This document shows, piece by piece, positions 42,824 to 53,843 of a stretch of DNA of 64,000 nucleotides. The notes below the pieces were generated by a model, which worked only from the letters and a program-made list of their open reading frames with translations, searched no databases and had not been told where the DNA came from. Both the position numbers and the translations under genes were made by a program. The DNA comes from Enoplolaimus lenunculus. Lineage: Eukaryota; Nematoda; Enoplea; Enoplida; Thoracostomopsidae. The DNA is taken from assembly GCA_030248215.1 (NCBI GenBank), contig JASANG010003076.1, positions 36,488 to 100,487 on the forward strand, written 5' to 3'. Position 1 is the stretch's first letter; each line of letters opens with the position of its first letter.

Positions 42824-42960
42824 TGGCCAATGTTAATTTTAGGGCCGTAATTGTAGGTTAACCATGATCCTAAGCCTAAGCAAAGAAAAATATAAAGTCT
42901 AAGCTTAAGCTTTTGCAGTCATAACAATAAACAGGACGGCCTTAAAAGTATCACGTGGCT
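42824..42960. mobile_element. TTAGGC-core MITE, group 2 (short)
   Basis: TGGCCAATGTTAATTTTAGG and CCTTAAAAGTATCACGTGGC flank a reduced core. Confidence 0.75.
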
Positions 42961-43323
42961 AAGAAATTCTCGAATAATATCAGTCTAGCAAATTTATACA
43001 GACGGCTGTGACGTTAAGACCTTAACAGACTATAAAACTGGGTATGTCTGCGAAGAGTGAAAATTACGAAGAAGTAAACAATTGTCGAGCACATTACCAA
43101 GACATTTGCGCCGCTATCATTGACTGGACTGCGAATTTGTTTTGCACGGCATCCCTGGCCGTTTCCGAATTTCTTACAGTAGACGGCATCATTCTGGACC
43201 TCTCTGAATGTAAGCTCTTCAAACAACACTATTTTACAACCAAAATAGCAACAGCAATAAAACTAAAACAACAAAAATAACAACAAAAACAACAACAATT
43301 TAAGTGCAATAAAAAGCGAAAAA

Positions 43324-43496
43324 CTAACGAATAGGCACGTCGTCTTCTTGAATCGATATTGACTTGGGCAATTGTATTAATTTAGGTAACAAGTCAACGT
43401 TTTTGACCAAACCTGATCCAACTGGTGGCAATTGAATGTTACCATTCGAACCCGTAAAAACTAATTCTTCAACTTTTTCGTGCACCGCAACGCTAT
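43324..43496 (-). CDS. Terminal exon of the PAN/mucin gene
   Basis: From acceptor 'taattgtttcag' in phase 1, 56 codons to TAG: SVAVHEKVEELVFTGSNG then VKNVDLLPKLIQLPKSISI and an acidic end (QEDDVPIR). It joins in phase to the mucin exon (ends CGAG|). No membrane span is visible, so this form would be secreted unless another exon anchors it. The intron side of its acceptor is only 15 bases from the long inverted-repeat element at 43.51 kb. Confidence 0.65.
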
Positions 43497-43510
43497 CTGA
43501 AACAATTAAA

Positions 43511-44202
43511 TACTAGAATGAAAAGTGCCCCGATGTGGCCATAGAGAACTATATGTTTCAGGTAGTAAGATTTTAGTTCAATACCGCTAGTATTACAATT
43601 TCCATGCATGCGTATAAAGTTTTAAAACTAGATTAATTTGATGATAATCAGCGTCCTCCCGAAACACGACACAACAATACTATAGAATTAATAAAAGTTA
43701 AATCATTGAGTTTGATTGACTGCGTAACGGAAACATATCCGCAACTTTCTCTGACAGCGGCCAAATAGACATGTGATCCACTGTTTCGAAATATTAAAAC
43801 AAGAAGTAAATACTAGAATATAAATGACGAATTATGGTTGATGTAAAACATTTGAGTACACACTCGTGACGTTAGTTTCTTGCACTTAGTAAACTGAAGT
43901 TTCGAATATGTGCAGAAAAATTTTTGGGTTTTAAAAAGAGTATATAAGCAGAAATTAAGCGTAAAATGCTGGTGACCCAATATTAAAAACGTGTCAATCA
44001 AACTCAATGATTTAACTTTTATTAATTCTATAGTATTGTTGTGTCGTGTTTCGGGAGGACGCTGATTATCATCAAATTAATCTAGTTTTAAAACTTTATA
44101 CGCATGCATGGAAATTGTAATACTAGCGGTATTGAACTAAAATCTTACTACCTGAAACATATAGTTCTCTATGGCCACATCGGGGCACTTTTCATTCTAG
44201 TA
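43511..44202. mobile_element. Element with 210-bp, apparently perfect terminal inverted repeats
   Basis: Arms 43511-43720 and 43993-44202 are reverse complements with no mismatch that I could find, around a 272-base centre. The ends are TACTAGAATGAAAAGTGCCC and its complement, so TA may be the target duplication. There is no transposase, and the 64-residue frame inside is unsupported. Arm identity implies a very recent insertion or gene conversion. It sits just upstream of an exon acceptor. Confidence 0.9.
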
Positions 44203-44204
44203 AC

Positions 44205-45195
44205 TAAGCTTTAGGAAGAAATTTGATGTAAATTTACCTCAAGTGCGAAAATATTCAAATTTAAAGTCATATATACTCACGTTATAATTGTTTTAGAACT
44301 GTTAATCTATATTTCCATGAAAATTAAAAACTACATTTTCACAATCACAAAAGTCGCGCTTTCCAAATTTCATTTTTATTTATTAGGTAACTCGCTCAAT
44401 TTATAATGCTAATATATTTTAATTCATATAAATTGTTTGAATTCAAATAGAAAATCAATACAATTGATAAGTATTTGCTCTAGTAAAAACTGATTTTATG
44501 CTGCATAGTAGTGTAGAACCTATACATCGGTATCGGTATTGTAATCGGTATTTTGGAAGAATACTGATTCCGATACTTTCAATTTTGTATTGCACACATG
44601 AATTGCGTTAAACATATTATTGGAATGCGCAGCATTTAAAAATATGCTGCAACAAATATTTTGTGAAACATGCTGAATACGCATTTGCATCAACATGCGG
44701 ACGTGGAAAATTGCTTGAAACACACTTTTGTTCGTTTCCTCTTAATTGTACAAGAAATTCTAATGAAATTCCATCCCCGGTCAAAACTGCGAATCCGCAA
44801 CTTTAAGGTTTGCTTTGTAACTTATTCTTGTTTTCTTTTCGAAAACGAAACACTAAAGCGGCCGGGCGTGGGCCTAAAAAATCCGGGCCGGTTCATACCA
44901 TAATGAGAGCCCGCTGTGTTCGAGCGTCACGTTTTTGAAAGAGGCTGCTTGCTTTGGGAACCTTATTAAATTAATGGTGTTAATTTTGCACGTCAAAATT
45001 TCTTCAAATATTCTAAACCGAGTTTTGGACATTTCAGTGCTCAACTTGGTGCTACCAATAATACATACTTTATGGGTTTACCACTTTGAATGGAAAGCTT
45101 TGCAGCCATAAGGTTCTAGATAGAAAATAAACAGTTTTCGACAACTTGAGGTTACGTCTACGTTTTCAAAAACGCGCCTTGGCAAAAAAATACAC
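44205..45195. other. No recognised gene
   Basis: AT-rich. The weak frames at 44520-44903 on both strands overlap and have no splice support. Confidence 0.4.
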
Positions 45196-45199
45196 ATAA

Positions 45200-46462
45200 A
45201 ACTAGCTATGTTACTAATTTGTAATCATATATAAGCTAATGTTTTTCGTAATTGTCCACTTAACATGTTTCGCATATATACTTACTAAACAATAGTATTT
45301 TCGTTAAATAAATAGCTTAACGTATATGGTTGAGAAAACTTATGTAGCACATAAAAAATTGGATTGTTACAATCTACGATTCTGTAGAACACCTTGCGAC
45401 AAGATTTGAATCCAAATACGAAGGCGAAACTTTGCGCTTCCGATTCTTATGAAAAAGTTTACGTTTAATACTTCGACAATTTTTTATTTAAATATAGCGC
45501 ATGAACACCGGTTGCCATGATCTTGAATGACATACGTTTGTATATAAATACCACCAAAACAGAATAGTAGAAATAATAGACTTTTGAAAGAAACATAAGA
45601 GAGACGTGAACACTTTTGGAAGAAACATATAATAGTGACACTACCGTGTCCCTATGATTAACCAGTGGGCCTGCAAGAATATAAATAACAGATTTGAAAT
45701 CAGCTGCCTCAAATACGTCGGAAAATCACATAAAAATACACATAAAATTTCAATTTATAGTTCCCCCAGTAGGACTTGAACCCGCGACCCAAAAGCTGAA
45801 AAAACACCGTGGTATGTGAACATCATACCACTCAGCCACAGGTGCACTTGACCGGTGTTTGTGTTTACATTGTATATGCTACATGTAAAAAGGCTGAAAC
45901 TCGGGCCTGCACGAATATAAATTGCAGATTTGAAATCAGCTGCCTCAAATACGTCGGAAAATCACATAATCTTACAGTTTCTAGGGGGGTCGATCTACCT
46001 ACCGTACCTTCACCAAAACTAGCTATGTTATTACTAATTTGTAATCACATAAGCCAATGTTTTTCGTAATTGTCCACTCAACATGTTTCGCATATATACG
46101 TACTAAACAATAGTATTTTCGTTAAATAAATAGCTTAACGTATATGGTTGAGATAACTTATGTAGCACATAAAAAATTGGATTGTTACAATCTACGATTC
46201 TGTAGAACACCTTGCGACAAGATTTTAATCCAAATACCAATGCGAAATTTTGCGGTTCCGATCTTATGAAAACGTTTACGTTTAATACTTCGACAAATTT
46301 TCTTTAAATATAGCGAATGAACACCAGTTACCATGATCTTGAATGACATACGTTTGTATATATAATAGTAGAAATAATAGACTTTTGATAGAAACATAAA
46401 AGAGACGTGAACACTTTTGGAAGAAACATATAATAGTGACACTACCGTGTCCCTATGATTCT
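45200..46462. repeat. ~450-bp direct duplication around tRNA-like sequences
   Basis: 45200-45660 (actagctatgttac ... gtgtccctatgatt) recurs at 46017-46462 in the same orientation with scattered substitutions and one ~60-base gap. A second, shorter repeat is nested between them: 45667-45733 and 45904-45970 (gaaatcagctgcctcaaatac). The minus frame 46185-46820 covers this repeat and an adjacent MITE and is not a gene. Confidence 0.85.
45768..45853 (-). other. tRNA-like sequence (tRNA pseudogene or SINE head)
   Basis: In the minus sense it has tgtggctgagtggtatgatg (A box-like) and gcgggttcaagtcctac (B box and T-arm) about 40 bases apart, with the 8-bp hairpin gtggtatg/cataccac between. The acceptor stem does not pair, so I do not call it a working tRNA. 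Confidence 0.55.
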
Positions 46463-46613
46463 CGATCAACATTTTTAACCCGTTCAAATCGTTTAAGGAG
46501 CAAGTGTTACACACAGGGAAACGGCAAATATTCGCTGTTGCATGGGGAAACATAGTTTGTACTCCAGTTATAATATTAAAAAACATGCTACTATCAACTA
46601 TTACGCGTAACAA

Positions 46614-46810
46614 CCCATGTATATAACATAGCCGGAACAGTAGTATAAGCATATTCCTTAGCCTATGCCTAAGCCCAAGCCTAAGGGTAAAGGTGAGCGT
46701 ATTTCTAAGCCTAAGCCTAAGCCTAAGCATAAGCCTACGCAAAATAGTTAGTATAAAGCATAAGCTGACTATATTACAGCCCCGCAGGAAAATGGTCTGG
46801 ACCGGGGTCC
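46614..46810. mobile_element. TTAGGC-core MITE, group 3, right end lost
   Basis: CCCATGTATATAACATAGCC at the left; cctaagcc core; the right terminus breaks down after ggaaaatggtctgg. Confidence 0.75.
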
Positions 46811-47107
46811 AGCTTTCCAAAGGAATGTGTTGAGAACACCAAATGTTAATGTTTCAAATAATATCTGTTTAGTATTTTTAATACTCAAGGTCCCACCCTT
46901 CGGACCCAAACAAATTTTTGTCAAAAAGTTGAACAAATTATATATCATTCCATGCAGATTGCAGAACTGAGTTCAATGGTGTAAATTTCATAACCGAAAA
47001 GACCCTAGGGTTTTACTAACTTATTTCGTAATTTAAAAGTTTCTATCTGACCGCACTTTATTCCAATTTCTCAGGTACATCAAAGTTTTGAAAAATTCTA
47101 AGCATAA

Positions 47108-47346
47108 AACTCAGCGCAGTGTATATACGTTAAATAGTATATATCGCACAGTGTTTAACAATTGCAACACGTATACATAGTACTAAATCACCACAAGATG
47201 TGAGAGCCCCTTCGGGCTCGAGCGTCAAGCTCCTATAGCTGAGTGGTGATGGTATACGCCTCCCACTCCAGTCACTGGAGTTCGAATCCTAGCATTATAA
47301 CTAGGTCTCAGGGGAAATAGAACATATTCATGTGAGAAAGGGTTAA
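47108..47346. mobile_element. TTAA element with tRNA-like body (subtype A), one end missing
   Basis: It starts inside the element (ctcagcgcagtgtatatacg) and ends TTCATGTGAGAAAGGGTTAA. The tRNA-like part (tagctgagtggtgatggta ... ggagttcgaatcct) is well kept. Confidence 0.85.
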
Positions 47347-47433
47347 TAATAGATTGGCGATGAATATATAACCGGAACCGTTAAATAACATACAACTTTA
47401 AACATTGGAAATGATACCGGAGAGCAAAAATAC

Positions 47434-47652
47434 CTCGCTCAGTTGAATTTTCGAACGTTTCGTAAGCATAATCAGTAGTGGTGGTCTCGCTATCCATATC
47501 GCTTGTTGTAGCAATTGAACTAGTGGTTGTGGAAGTTGTCGATGATGTTAATGTTATTTCTGTTGTGGAGGCACTAACTGGGACAACAGCAGTTGGTATG
47601 GTTGAAGATGGAGTTTGACTGGGATTCGTTGTTGTTTTTGTTGTTGCTGTCG

Positions 47653-47683
<31 letters not shown>

Positions 47684-47739
47684 CGTTGTTGTTGTTGTTA
47701 CTGACAAAACCGATGTTGTTAAACTGCTTGTCGTTGTTG
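47434..47739 (-). CDS. Mucin-like Thr-rich exon
   Basis: This 306-nt exon runs from acceptor 'gtgcttgaag' to donor CGAG|gtattt, phase 1 to 1, about 101 codons. It has a run of 17 Thr encoded by (ACA/ACG)n, with further Thr/Ser/Pro, then an acidic end with TTDYAYETFENST (Tyr and an N-glycosylation site). The poly-Thr tract is a trinucleotide repeat likely to vary in length between individuals. Confidence 0.72.
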
Positions 47740-50700
47740 CTTCAAGCACAAATAGGTCGAGAAATTGACATATGTTGTAACAAAAGAAACATGTGGACGG
47801 GCAATATTTGATATTCGGATCAACAAAACTTTTGCCATGCTCTTACAGCTAAAGCGGGTTAAACTTTATAGATTCCACGAGTGGGGAAACGTTTAAGTGA
47901 TACTACTCAGCGAGGATACTTAATAGTTCGTATTCAAACTATTTTTCCAGGATCATAAATTTTTAGGTTTGCCATAGATTTTGCCAATATGACTAGATGG
48001 TTTGCACAAAGATTGGTATAAAAATTTACCAGTTATAAGGCATTTTAAATGCATCTTGAAAATCACCGACCCACGTAATACTAACTAACCTACACTGCAA
48101 AATATGGTGAGTCAAATTGACTCTCTCCGAAATAGGCTTTTCCGGACTACACAAAATGAGTGAAATTCGACTCCGACAGAGTCAAATTCGATTCAATTGA
48201 GTCGATCAGTGAATCTAATTTGACTCTGGCGGAGTCGGAGTTGACTCAATATTTTTTGCAGTGTAGATGAAAACTGCAAAAATTAATTGAAACCCACATA
48301 GCTGTATGGTAACAGGGAATGCTGTATATGAGCTTTAGATTTTTTAGAACAATTTTTAAAGTACTAGAAAGCGAGTGTGTTATTACTACTGCATCAATTT
48401 GAGTAATTCTGAAGATTTCAGACTTATTGGCTGGGTTTCTGAAACCATACTTAAGTACGACTTAGTACTTAAGTACGAGCTAAGTAATTACTTAACCAGT
48501 TTGTCGTTTTTAAAAGCTTACTTAAGTTAAGTACATGCCTAGGTCGCTGGCTAAAATTGATGTATTACAGATTACCAGCTATGGCATACGAACATTGGTC
48601 TAACTTAAATTGTAGAGTCAGGGTGCCTTCTTAGTATAAACCAGAACTATTGCGTTTTTGTTATGACAGTGGCACTTAATAAAATATACCTTAAAGTAAA
48701 ATATTTAAGTAAGATTTGCGAAACCGAGCCAATGACAAGTATTTTATTGACGTTTGGCAAACATATTAATCATGCGTAGTTACGAAAACAATTATTTGCT
48801 TAATTTACTGCGATTAGCACACGCAAGTCTGATCCGAGTTAAGTCGGTCATATACTGTCGGGACCTGTCTAGGAACTAGCAATAAAACACAATGGGTTAA
48901 GCAAGAAATCGAACCTGATCCAATCTGCAAACCGGCAGTTCACTTCAACATTGAAGTAAAATAGAACTACGAGACTTTATATGAACAAAGAACAGCATTT
49001 TTTTAACTGTAGGCGCATTATCACAAGTTTCTAATGTTACTATCCTTGATTATGAGTTGGGTAAGCTATAGTTGTGCCACTGTTATTTAGTACTGAGGGC
49101 TTGCAGCTGAAAATGAGGGGTTTTTAAGACATTTCTATCCCGTTACTTATTGCCGACAGATTATCAGTCCAGCGCGCTACGAATGGGCAACGCCATTTCA
49201 TAGCCAACTATTGAGTCTTTCTGTTTTTATACCTTATAAAAGTCAACAACATACTGATGTTTAACTTGGTTCTTCCATGGTTTACCGCTTCTGCATACTG
49301 TAGTGACTCGAAAAAGAGGGGGGGCTGATATTTATTTGGCCTCTCCAGAGGGTACCCCCCTTGTTATTCGGTTACGGACTGTTATTCATTTTTAACCCAC
49401 GCTCCGCCGCCCTTCGTTACTAATATTTATTTGGTACTGCAATTATCCGCTGAATTAAACATTTATTTGTCTTGTGTCAATAGCTTGAGCGATAATACAC
49501 GGTTATACTTAGGAATGTACTTTCAAAATTTAAGTACGCTTTAAAGTTTAATATTGGGATATTTTTGCAACCAAAACGATTTCTGCAGCCTTTCTCTTCA
49601 ACTTAACTTTGAAAACAAACCGCAAAGTTGTTTTGTATCTGTCCAGTTGTATGTTTAAAACGATCAGTACTTAGTCGGCAACAAAAATGCCGCGAAACCG
49701 CCAAGATGTTTTATGAAGCCATCCAGATGCCCCAAACTTCGCAAATTGGATTATTGGGTAATTTCGGAGCCTTTTCATTACGGCTTCCCTGTTAGTAACC
49801 GTTTTGAGCAGTGTCATAGCTCATTAATGACGCATTTGCTTTAAGCAGATTTATTTTCCAACCGCCCTTAGAGTACATATCGGCAACGAAAACCAACGCT
49901 TTTAACCATAAAGTGGTGGCACTGAATAATCGATTATTATTCGCGTTAAGTATATTAAAACTTACAAACTGAACTTGTCGTTGTTGAACACTGATAAGAA
50001 GAATCTGAAACGTAAACATTTGAGATTATAGTATTCATGTGATCCGTAAACATACTCTTAAACCTAAGCCTAAGCCTCAGCACAAAAATAACCTTATGAT
50101 TATGCCCAGCATAAAGTCTAAGCCTAAACTGAAAAAACCAACTCAAAGCTGAAACTGACTCTATTGCAGTCTGGCAGAAAAACGGTCCGCCTTCAACTAT
50201 ATCATAGGGTCCAACTTTAGCATCGCTTTTAAACACGATTTAAGCTGTGTTGCTAATCTTTGTCTGTAAAATGAAATCCTAGAAAGGGTTTTAAAAGTAA
50301 TTTGTTTCGGGTTAAGACAGATATAGTAGGTTTTACAGACAAAGTCGCGATGTTACTCCAACAAATTCGCCGGCCCATGTATAAAACAGGGTCGGATCGT
50401 TTTCCGGAGGGGCTATAATAGAGTCAGTTTAAGCTTTAGACTAATTTTTTGCTTACGCTTACGCTTAGGCTTAGGCTTAGAAATAGGCTCATCCATACGC
50501 TTAGGCTTAAGCTTAGGCTTAGGAATATGCTGATACTAGTGTTCCGGACCTGTTCTATACATGGGCCAATTTGCCATTAGCGTAGTAGTTGAATTTCTGC
50601 TGTCTCATCCAGATGGTTTTCGTTAGAAATTTGTCTGCGGATGTTTGAACTGTCGAGGAGAAATTTTAAATTGGAAGGACTTGGAAAAAAGAAAAGTCAG

Positions 50701-51503
50701 CATGCGGCACAATTTTGAAACAGGAAAGTATTCAGCGTTCGCGAAACCCAGCGAGTTATGGAATTCACTTGAGTTTAAGTTCTGAATGTGTTTACGCTTA
50801 AACAAAAACATCTTACTCCTACATCAAAATGAACTCTTAATAATTGTAAAACGAGGAAGGCTGCCCCAAAATTGAACAATTTGCACCAGTCGTTTGTTGA
50901 TGATAACGTTCGTTTTATTTGTTTGCTTGAGATTCAATGTTTCCTATATTTCGTTCGTTTGAAAACAAGAATAAAATGAACAAATTTTAAAAACTATTAT
51001 CAGTTAAATCTAATAAATTTATTACAACGGACACCAATTTTATGTTATGTAAATGCTACCAATTATAGAAGAAAATATGCACTTATTTTATTAATATTTT
51101 TGAACAAAACGGTTTTATTTGCAAAAAATACGTTGTATTGAAATAAAATTTTGATTATAGTCAAATCAGTAATGATGTCGCATGTTTGAGGTCAATCGGT
51201 TTTGAACCGATTTACACTGACGCTTACTTTTGAATCCGAGAAAAAACGACACAAAAGAACGGGAGCTGACTGGTCTGTATTCACAACCTTCTGTCGAATT
51301 GAATAAAGTGCAAAATGACGAAAACAAATACGGAAGTCTGATGACAACCTCACGATACGCTACACAGTTATTGAACATGTTACACATTTTGCAGCAATAG
51401 TCGAAGTTAGCTATGGAGTTGTAATATGTTAATAGATTCGGACGATTGACTGTGTTTAGGAAACCCGTATCAACAATTACGTTACTGCCGCATTGGTCGT
51501 CAT
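47434..51503 (-). CDS. Modular extracellular protein gene: PAN/apple-like domain and mucin stalk
   Basis: Three minus-strand exons, 51503-51228, 50004-49966 and 47739-47434, all phase 1 to 1, join cleanly. They encode a Cys-rich PAN/apple-like domain, a 13-residue Cys/Ser/Thr piece and a ~100-residue Thr-rich mucin stalk. Two continuations are open in the same phase: the stop-containing exon 43496-43324, or the sushi exon 41665-41462. Such all-class-1-1 modular genes are typical of animal secreted or surface adhesion and recognition proteins. The signal peptide exon was not found above 51.5 kb. Heavy O-glycosylation of the stalk is expected. Confidence 0.7.
48091..48266. mobile_element. TGACTC palindromic MITE, slightly deleted
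   Basis: TACACTGCAAAATATGGTGAG to ACTCAATATTTTTTGCAGTG; part of the right arm is missing. Confidence 0.82.
48429..48730. mobile_element. MITE with GGCTGGGTTTC ends
   Basis: GGCTGGGTTTCTGAAACC at the left and GGTTTCG-type complement at the right (gcgaaaccgagcc). The interior carries acttaagtacgacttagtac palindromes. A degenerate relative is at 24.88-25.17 kb. Confidence 0.7.
49296..49560. mobile_element. TA-flanked MITE (GTAGTGACCCGAATA family), left part
   Basis: TACTGTAGTGACTCGAAAAA followed by the shared interior (atttatttggcctctccaga); the right end is missing. Confidence 0.75.
49966..50004 (-). CDS. 39-nt linker exon
   Basis: From acceptor 'tacgtttcag' to donor GTTT|gtaagt, phase 1 to 1, 13 residues reading SSYQCSTTTSSV. 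The Thr/Ser run continues smoothly into the mucin exon (…SSVSTTTSSL), which is the best support for this small exon. Confidence 0.6.
50037..50212. mobile_element. Decayed TTAGGC-core element
   Basis: A cctaagcctaagcc patch at 50060-50075 and gcctaaact words; the right part resembles group termini (ggcagaaaaacggtccgcct), the left does not. Confidence 0.5.
50372..50568. mobile_element. TTAGGC-core MITE, group 3
   Basis: GGCCCATGTATAAAACAGGG and CCTGTTCTATACATGGGCC, inverted; TTAGGC core. Confidence 0.88.
51228..51503 (-). CDS. PAN/apple-like domain exon
   Basis: This 276-nt exon runs from acceptor 'cgacgatttcag' to donor CAAAA|gtaagc, phase 1 to 1, 91 codons. It reads DDQCGSNVIVDTGFLN, then YCCKMCNMFNNCVAYRE, and FCTLFNSTEGCEYRPVSS. 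The pattern CCxxCxxxxxCxAY...FCxLF is that of PAN/apple modules, which bind proteins or carbohydrates. There are seven Cys. The stop in the open frame lies beyond the donor. Confidence 0.7.
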
Positions 51504-51640
51504 CTGAAATCGTCGTTTAAATGTAGCATGAGCCGAATTTAGTTGTGCATACGTAGTCAGTTAATAACTTGAAGAAAAAAAACTGCTCAGCACGTGAGCA
51601 ACATGGGATATGTTTCATATTTCTATGCAAACGATAGTAA

Positions 51641-52440
51641 CTAGACCAGCACATTTGTGTGATGTAAACTAGAAAAATATTGAGGAACAATGGCGTCCGA
51701 AATGGTAACTGTTAATTCTTCTGAATCATATTGCGAACAGCAAAACTATTTCTAAATTAACAATATTTGGCAGGTTTCGTTAGCAATTTTCAAGAATTTC
51801 TTAATAGATAATAGCAGGGTTGCACAGACCTGGCTACAGTATACCGATCTTTGCTTTTGCCAGATTAATCGATGTTTCTAGAATACGGTAAGATTTTTGA
51901 GCTTCTAGTCCTTTTTATGCAGTGAAACAGAAAAATCCCTGGGAATTGCGCATTTGTAGAAATTTTCGTACTGTGAACTTGTTTGTTTTGGCACAAAGGC
52001 CAAAAATCGAGTAAAATGAAAGGTCGACCTAACCTGAACCGTTTTTAAAGTATCAATTCCGATTCGTTTTTGACAACGCCTTGTTTAAGAAAGTATCTAA
52101 CTAAATTGGTCATTAAAACTCAAAGTCAGCAATCATGTCGCCATGCAATGTTGGTACGAAATTCAATTATCTACTTATATTATTAGAGAGCCAAAGGTGA
52201 ATTTAGTGCATTTTTGCTGAAAACTTCAATATACATTCAAGGATTCCATGCGAAATCTTTCTACATTTCAAAAATTATTTTGCTTTGCATTCAAGCGACA
52301 CTGCTCTTTCTTACAAAAAATAATTACTCAAATTTTGCTGTTCGCAATATGTTTCAGAAGAATTATAACAGTTAACATTATTTCGGACGCCATTGTTACT
52401 AATATTTTTTAAGCTTACATGAAACGAATGTGCTGGTCAT
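51641..52440. mobile_element. ~800-bp element with >100-bp inverted arms
   Basis: gaccagcacatttgtgtgat...atggcgtccgaaatgg...gcgaacagcaaaac (51641-51750) is inverted at 52333-52440 (gttttgctgttcgc ... aatgtgctggtc), with a few mismatches and a short gap. The 580-base centre has no coding frame. It is older than the element at 43.51 kb. Confidence 0.82.
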
Positions 52441-52444
52441 GATG

Positions 52445-53775
52445 CAACCGGAACTCCGGTTCCGGTAAGTAAATCCGGTATTTTTCACTATCAAATCAGG
52501 TATTTTTTCACTAGAATTTTCCGGTATTTTTGGTATTAAACATTTTTCTCATTCGAAAATTAAAGAAAAATTGGCATATTATTCTGACTTATTTTTCTAA
52601 AATTGTCTGAACGTGAGTAGTATAGGCGGAGCTTTTCGTTCTCCGGGGAGCAGGGAGCAAGGGGAGCTAGTGGAGAGAGCAGTGTGAGGGTCATTAATCA
52701 TAGGCAATTTCTTAACGATGGAAATGAACGGCAGATGGTGGTAAATTGTTAAACAGTATTTCATTATCAAAGCTCAACTTACGTAATATGCTGCATGGAA
52801 ATGTGTGGCTAACAATAAGCAGTCAAGCGTAAAGATTAGCATCATTATCGTTTTTATTGTTTATTTGAAACCGAAATTCTTTTGCAGGCACCTCAGCAAA
52901 TTATGAGCAGATGGTGGAGAGAGCATAATGAAAATTTTTTACCTAGGCCGGCATCAGAAATTTGAGCCCTATATATTACTAGTTAAAAAGTCATGTCACA
53001 TTAATAAAAATCAACGCTAGCTATTTTTTTATTGGTAAGGTTGCCAGTAGTATAAAAGGGGGATTACAAGCGTATATACTTTCACTGTTTGAAATGCTAA
53101 GATTACATATATGTATATATGCCTGCATATAGCGGCAAGATGAAAACATATACCCGTTTGTATATGTGCTAAACATATTAAAGTTAATTCGTGAAGAGAA
53201 AACGTAAGTGCGATATGTTAAATAAAGACATATGGTACAAATGCAAATTGCGCAAAAAATACACGGAAATGTCACAAAATTCTTGAAAAAATCCTAGCAT
53301 ATGGATAAATATATGTAAATGATTTATAGGTTTCAGCAAAGAGATGAAATTTAAAGAACGTATGGTAACAGGAACAGTGTTGCGAAATCAGTTAGTATAA
53401 AAGAAGAACATATTTATTTCTCGAATTTTAGTCTGTCCGATAGTTACTATTTTAGTTTTCTATTCATAATCAGTTGTTTTGTATAAATTTTAGTATACTA
53501 TTTGAGTATTTGAGCATCGAATTTACTGTATGGTTTTAATTTTCGATAGCATTCTTAGCTTGGCATCTAGGATTCTAACTCGAGTTACAACTGCAGTTTC
53601 TAAATTTTAGTTACTATTTTTTTATTTTCTCGCAGTTCACGCTATCTTAACGCAAAACATATTATGATAACAACAGTTCCGGCCGTTAAGGAATGAACAA
53701 AAAAAGCACTGCAGACTTATTTCCGTAATCCTTCACAAGTTTACAAACTAACCAAATTACCTTCAGTTCGCTTAT
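52445..53775. other. No recognised gene; probable intergenic space between divergent genes
   Basis: This stretch separates the minus-strand PAN/mucin gene from the plus-strand gene at 53.8 kb. An 84-residue hydrophobic minus frame (53021-53275) lacks splice or start support. Promoters of both genes could lie here, but I cannot point to a motif. Confidence 0.4.
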
Positions 53776-53780
53776 TTCAG

Positions 53781-53843
53781 GTTGCTTTAACACACACTAG
53801 TTATAATTTCTTCTTAAATCATTTAAACAAACTTATTAAGATG
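53781..53843 (+). CDS. Possible first coding exon, ends in ATG
   Basis: From acceptor 'cgcttatttcag' to donor ATG|gtaagt. It may be mostly 5' untranslated, with the last codon as start (AAGATG), or an in-frame internal exon (63 nt, phase 0 to 0, VALTHTSYNFFLNHLNK...). The first reading fits better because the downstream exons have no other start. Confidence 0.45.

Noticed and set aside
45768-45853. Functional tRNA gene
   Set aside because: A and B boxes are present but the acceptor stem does not pair and the anticodon loop is irregular.
46185-46820. 211-residue minus-strand open frame
   Set aside because: It spans a TTAGGC-core MITE (RLRLRN-type repeats) and one copy of the 450-bp direct repeat; no domain and no splice support.
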